This document shows, one piece after another, positions 6,319 through 9,877 of a stretch of 9,877 nucleotides of DNA. Each line of letters opens with the position of its first letter. The first letter of the stretch is position 1. Position numbers and translations under genes: made by a program. The stretch comes from Archangium sp. GTDB lineage: Bacteria; Myxococcota; Myxococcia; Myxococcales; Myxococcaceae. A model generated the notes under the pieces. It did no database searches. It was not told the DNA's origin and saw only the letters and a list, made by a program, of their open reading frames with translations. The stretch is from NCBI GenBank assembly GCA_016793585.1, contig JAEUJR010000718.1, positions 1 through 9,877 of the forward strand, given 5' to 3'.

Positions 6319-6942
6319 GTGCTGCCCACTCCGCTCCGCTACGCGACGCTCGCCACGGTGGCGCTGGGCGCGATCGTCTCGTTCGGGTCGATTCAGGGCA
6401 TGCGGCTGGCCTTCGTCGCCGAAGAGATCGACGTGTCGGCCGGCGAGACGCCCTTCTTCAACAAGCTGACGCCCAACCCCGAGGCCTATGCGGCGGCCCA
6501 GCGGGCTCAGGGCATCGCTATTCGCAACAGCATCGAGAGCATGCGCTGGCCCCGTATCGCCGTGCTCTTCGGGCTCTCGGCCGCGACGGCGCTGGTGTTC
6601 GTCTCGGCCCTGCGCCTGCGCTGGCCCTCGGGCATTCAACGCGGCGGGCTGGCGCTGTTGCTCTCGCGCGCCGCGGTCGGAGCCGCTGTCTTCCGCACCC
6701 TCGACGGCGCCCAGGAGCTCGTGATGGTTCGCGCGGCCGTCAGCGCCTACGAGAAGGCCCTCAGAGAGCACCACGTCGAGCTCGGCGAGGCCGAAGCGAC
6801 GATGACGATCTTCTCGGCCGGCAGCGTGATGACGACGATGGTGGTGATCGGCCTCTTCCTGCTCGCGTCGAACTACTTCCGCTCGGAGCGCATTCAGCAG
6901 ACGTTCGAGCTCATCGACCGCAACACGCCCGAAGAAGAGTGA
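6319..6942 (+). CDS. Hypothetical multi-pass membrane protein
   Basis: This encodes a 207-residue protein I cannot place in a family. Hydrophobic segments suggest three or four membrane helices: about 8-31, 79-99, a weaker one at 109-126, and 164-184. The loop at 32-78 is hydrophilic, and the C-terminus is charged and acidic (ending PEEE). The GTG start follows AAGGGA at an 8-base spacing and lies 3 bases after the stop of the DUF1844 gene, so it is the third gene of that operon. It ends one base short of the stop codon of the opposing gene. No catalytic motif is visible. Confidence 0.8.
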   Translation: MLPTPLRYATLATVALGAIVSFGSIQGMRLAFVAEEIDVSAGETPFFNKLTPNPEAYAAAQRAQGIAIRNSIESMRWPRIAVLFGLSAATALVFVSALRLRWPSGIQRGGLALLLSRAAVGAAVFRTLDGAQELVMVRAAVSAYEKALREHHVELGEAEATMTIFSAGSVMTTMVVIGLFLLASNYFRSERIQQTFELIDRNTPEEE

Positions 6943-6943
6943 T

Positions 6944-7528
6944 TCAGGCGCCCGCCGCGCGAAGCGGCGCACGGCCGCGACGCAGCGACTCGGGGAACAG
7001 CTGCCACAGCGGCTGCGGGTTGTAGTGGCGCTCGAGATCGATCAGCACCGTCGACTGGCGCGGCAGCCGAATCAACTCTTCGCGAGCGACGCCCAGCACC
7101 CGCGCCAGATGCCCGATGGGCCACTTGCCCTTGAGCTTCTCGAAGGCCGCGTCGTCGTCCTCTTCGTCGAAGTCGACGTCGACGTACCGGAGCATCTCTC
7201 CGCCGACGCGCCGGCCGTTGCCGTACGCCATCACCTGTTCGAGCTCGTCGGGATCGAAGACGTAGACGTGCAGGGCCGTCTTGAGGTGCTCACTCAGCCG
7301 ACGGGCCAGCGCGTGGTGCGAGAGGTACCAGCGGGCGCCCTGGCGGCCATAGGTGAAGGGCGCGTCCCAGGCGAAACGAACGAGCCCGGGGCCACCCAGC
7401 ACGGTGACCTGCAGCCCGACGTCGCTCGTCGACTGGCCGTCTTCTTCGAGGGCATGCCGCGCCACCTGCTGCAGCCAGGCAACGTCGACATCCTCGAATC
7501 GGCACAGGTAGCCACCGTGCGCTTCCAC
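6944..7528 (-). CDS. Hypothetical cytoplasmic protein
   Basis: This encodes a 194-residue soluble protein from the GTG at 7528, not recognised. There is no signal peptide or membrane segment. The N-terminal part (GGYLCRFEDVDVAWLQQVA) and the middle (WYLSHHALARRLSEHL, then LHVYVFDPDELEQVMAYGNG) look like a compact alpha/beta fold. An acidic patch DVDFDEEDDDAAFEKLKG lies near 119-136, and the C-terminus is basic. GTG 7528 is preferred because GGGGGG lies 7 bases upstream; an in-frame TTG at 7543 would add five residues and sit within that G-run. The gene is divergent from clpB across 211 bases and converges on the membrane-protein gene. It resembles small lineage-restricted myxobacterial proteins in style only. 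Confidence 0.7.
   Translation of the reverse strand: MEAHGGYLCRFEDVDVAWLQQVARHALEEDGQSTSDVGLQVTVLGGPGLVRFAWDAPFTYGRQGARWYLSHHALARRLSEHLKTALHVYVFDPDELEQVMAYGNGRRVGGEMLRYVDVDFDEEDDDAAFEKLKGKWPIGHLARVLGVAREELIRLPRQSTVLIDLERHYNPQPLWQLFPESLRRGRAPLRAAGA
6953..6969. terminator. GC-rich hairpin at the convergent gene ends
   Basis: A 6-bp perfect stem CGCCGC/GCGGCG with loop GCGAA lies 10 bases past the stop of the plus-strand membrane-protein gene, inside the last codons of the opposing gene. It has no T-run. By position it is the only visible candidate for ending the plus-strand operon. Confidence 0.3.
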
Positions 7529-7675
7529 CCGTGAACCCCCCAATGCGAACGCTCGAAAACGCGGCGCAAGTACAGGAATGGAATGGGGGGAACAAGGGCT
7601 GCTCGCACGATTTTCGCGAGTTCTTTCGAGGCCCTTAACGCCACGCGTCGGGATCGGCGGTTTCAGCCCACCGAA

Positions 7676-7689
7676 GTGACTCGGCTCAC
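7676..7689. promoter_or_regulatory. CRP/FNR-like palindrome GTGA-N6-TCAC
   Basis: The sequence AGTGA-CTCGGC-TCACG keeps the GTGA-N6-TCAC core of the CRP half-sites. It ends 6 bases before the sigma-54-like -24 GG. So close to the promoter, a bound protein would more likely block or modulate it than act as a classical distant enhancer. The call rests on symmetry alone. Confidence 0.35.
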
Positions 7690-7694
7690 GCGTT

Positions 7695-7710
7695 CGGCAC
7701 GACCCTTGCG
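7695..7710 (+). promoter_or_regulatory. Candidate sigma-54 (RpoN) promoter of clpB
   Basis: The element CGGCACG-ACCC-TTGCG compares with the RpoN consensus TGGCACG-N4-TTGCW. GG (7696-7697) and GC (7708-7709) are exactly 10 bases apart, and all conserved positions match except the first T and the final W. The predicted start site is about 7720, giving a leader near 20 bases before the clpB ATG. It is correctly oriented and placed. The enhancer-binding protein site is not identified. Confidence 0.6.
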
Positions 7711-7739
7711 CGCGGTCGATCGACCCTTACCGTGCTGAC

Positions 7740-9877
<2,138 letters not shown>

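Larger units (their letters stand above)
7529..7739. other. Divergent intergenic regulatory region upstream of clpB
   Basis: These 211 bases have no credible gene. They hold the sigma-54-like element (7695-7710), a CRP-like palindrome (7676-7689), a 21-base-spaced direct repeat (7700-7709 and 7721-7730) and inverted repeats CTCGC-N9-GCGAG (7602-7620) and CGGT-N8-ACCG (7658-7673). No CIRCE element and no convincing sigma-32 promoter were found. No Shine-Dalgarno precedes the clpB ATG. Confidence 0.6.

Noticed and set aside
5920..6972. 350-codon minus-strand frame opposite the DUF1844 operon
   Set aside because: Its Arg/Glu/His-rich composition is typical of antisense frames, and it conflicts with three well-spaced plus-strand genes including a recognised family.
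7529..7739. CIRCE or sigma-32 heat-shock promoter upstream of clpB
   Set aside because: No TTAGCACTC-N9-GAGTGCTAA match is present. The best sigma-32 pairing (CTTGCG with CCCTTACC) is poor at the -10.

Overview
This GC-rich window (mostly G or C at third codon positions) looks chromosomal and most resembles a myxobacterium (Myxococcota, former Deltaproteobacteria). The reasons are a very large lipoprotein with thrombospondin-type-3 repeats, a von Willebrand A domain and a Cys-rich tail, a second small lipoprotein, GTG starts, and small conserved proteins beside a DUF1844 protein. The lineage is inferred from style, not from a marker gene. I see no mobile element, CRISPR array, tRNA or rRNA.

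Layout. Positions 119-4251 (minus strand) hold a two-gene surface lipoprotein operon. The upstream gene encodes a 1152-residue lipoprotein with 11 calcium-binding-type repeats, a VWA domain with an intact MIDAS, and 28 cysteines at its C-terminus. Its stop codon lies inside the start of a 231-residue lipoprotein gene. Positions 4360-5804 (minus) hold thiE (thiamine phosphate synthase) followed by a class I glutamine amidotransferase of the PuuD/peptidase C26 family.

Divergent from thiE, with only 26 bases between the start codons, a compact plus-strand operon (5831-6942) encodes a 61-residue acidic protein, a DUF1844 protein and a membrane protein. It converges on an unrecognised minus-strand gene (6944-7528) with one base between the stop codons.

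From 7740 to the window edge runs clpB, the AAA+ disaggregase, cut off within its second ATPase domain. Its 211-base upstream region is the most interesting regulatory stretch. It has a near-consensus sigma-54 -24/-12 element (GG-N10-GC), a CRP-like palindrome next to it, a 21-base-spaced direct repeat and further short inverted repeats.

The window is a set of unrelated housekeeping and surface-protein units rather than one pathway. Best candidates for follow-up are possible sigma-54 control of clpB, the TSP3-VWA-Cys-rich lipoprotein operon, and the DUF1844 operon of unknown function.
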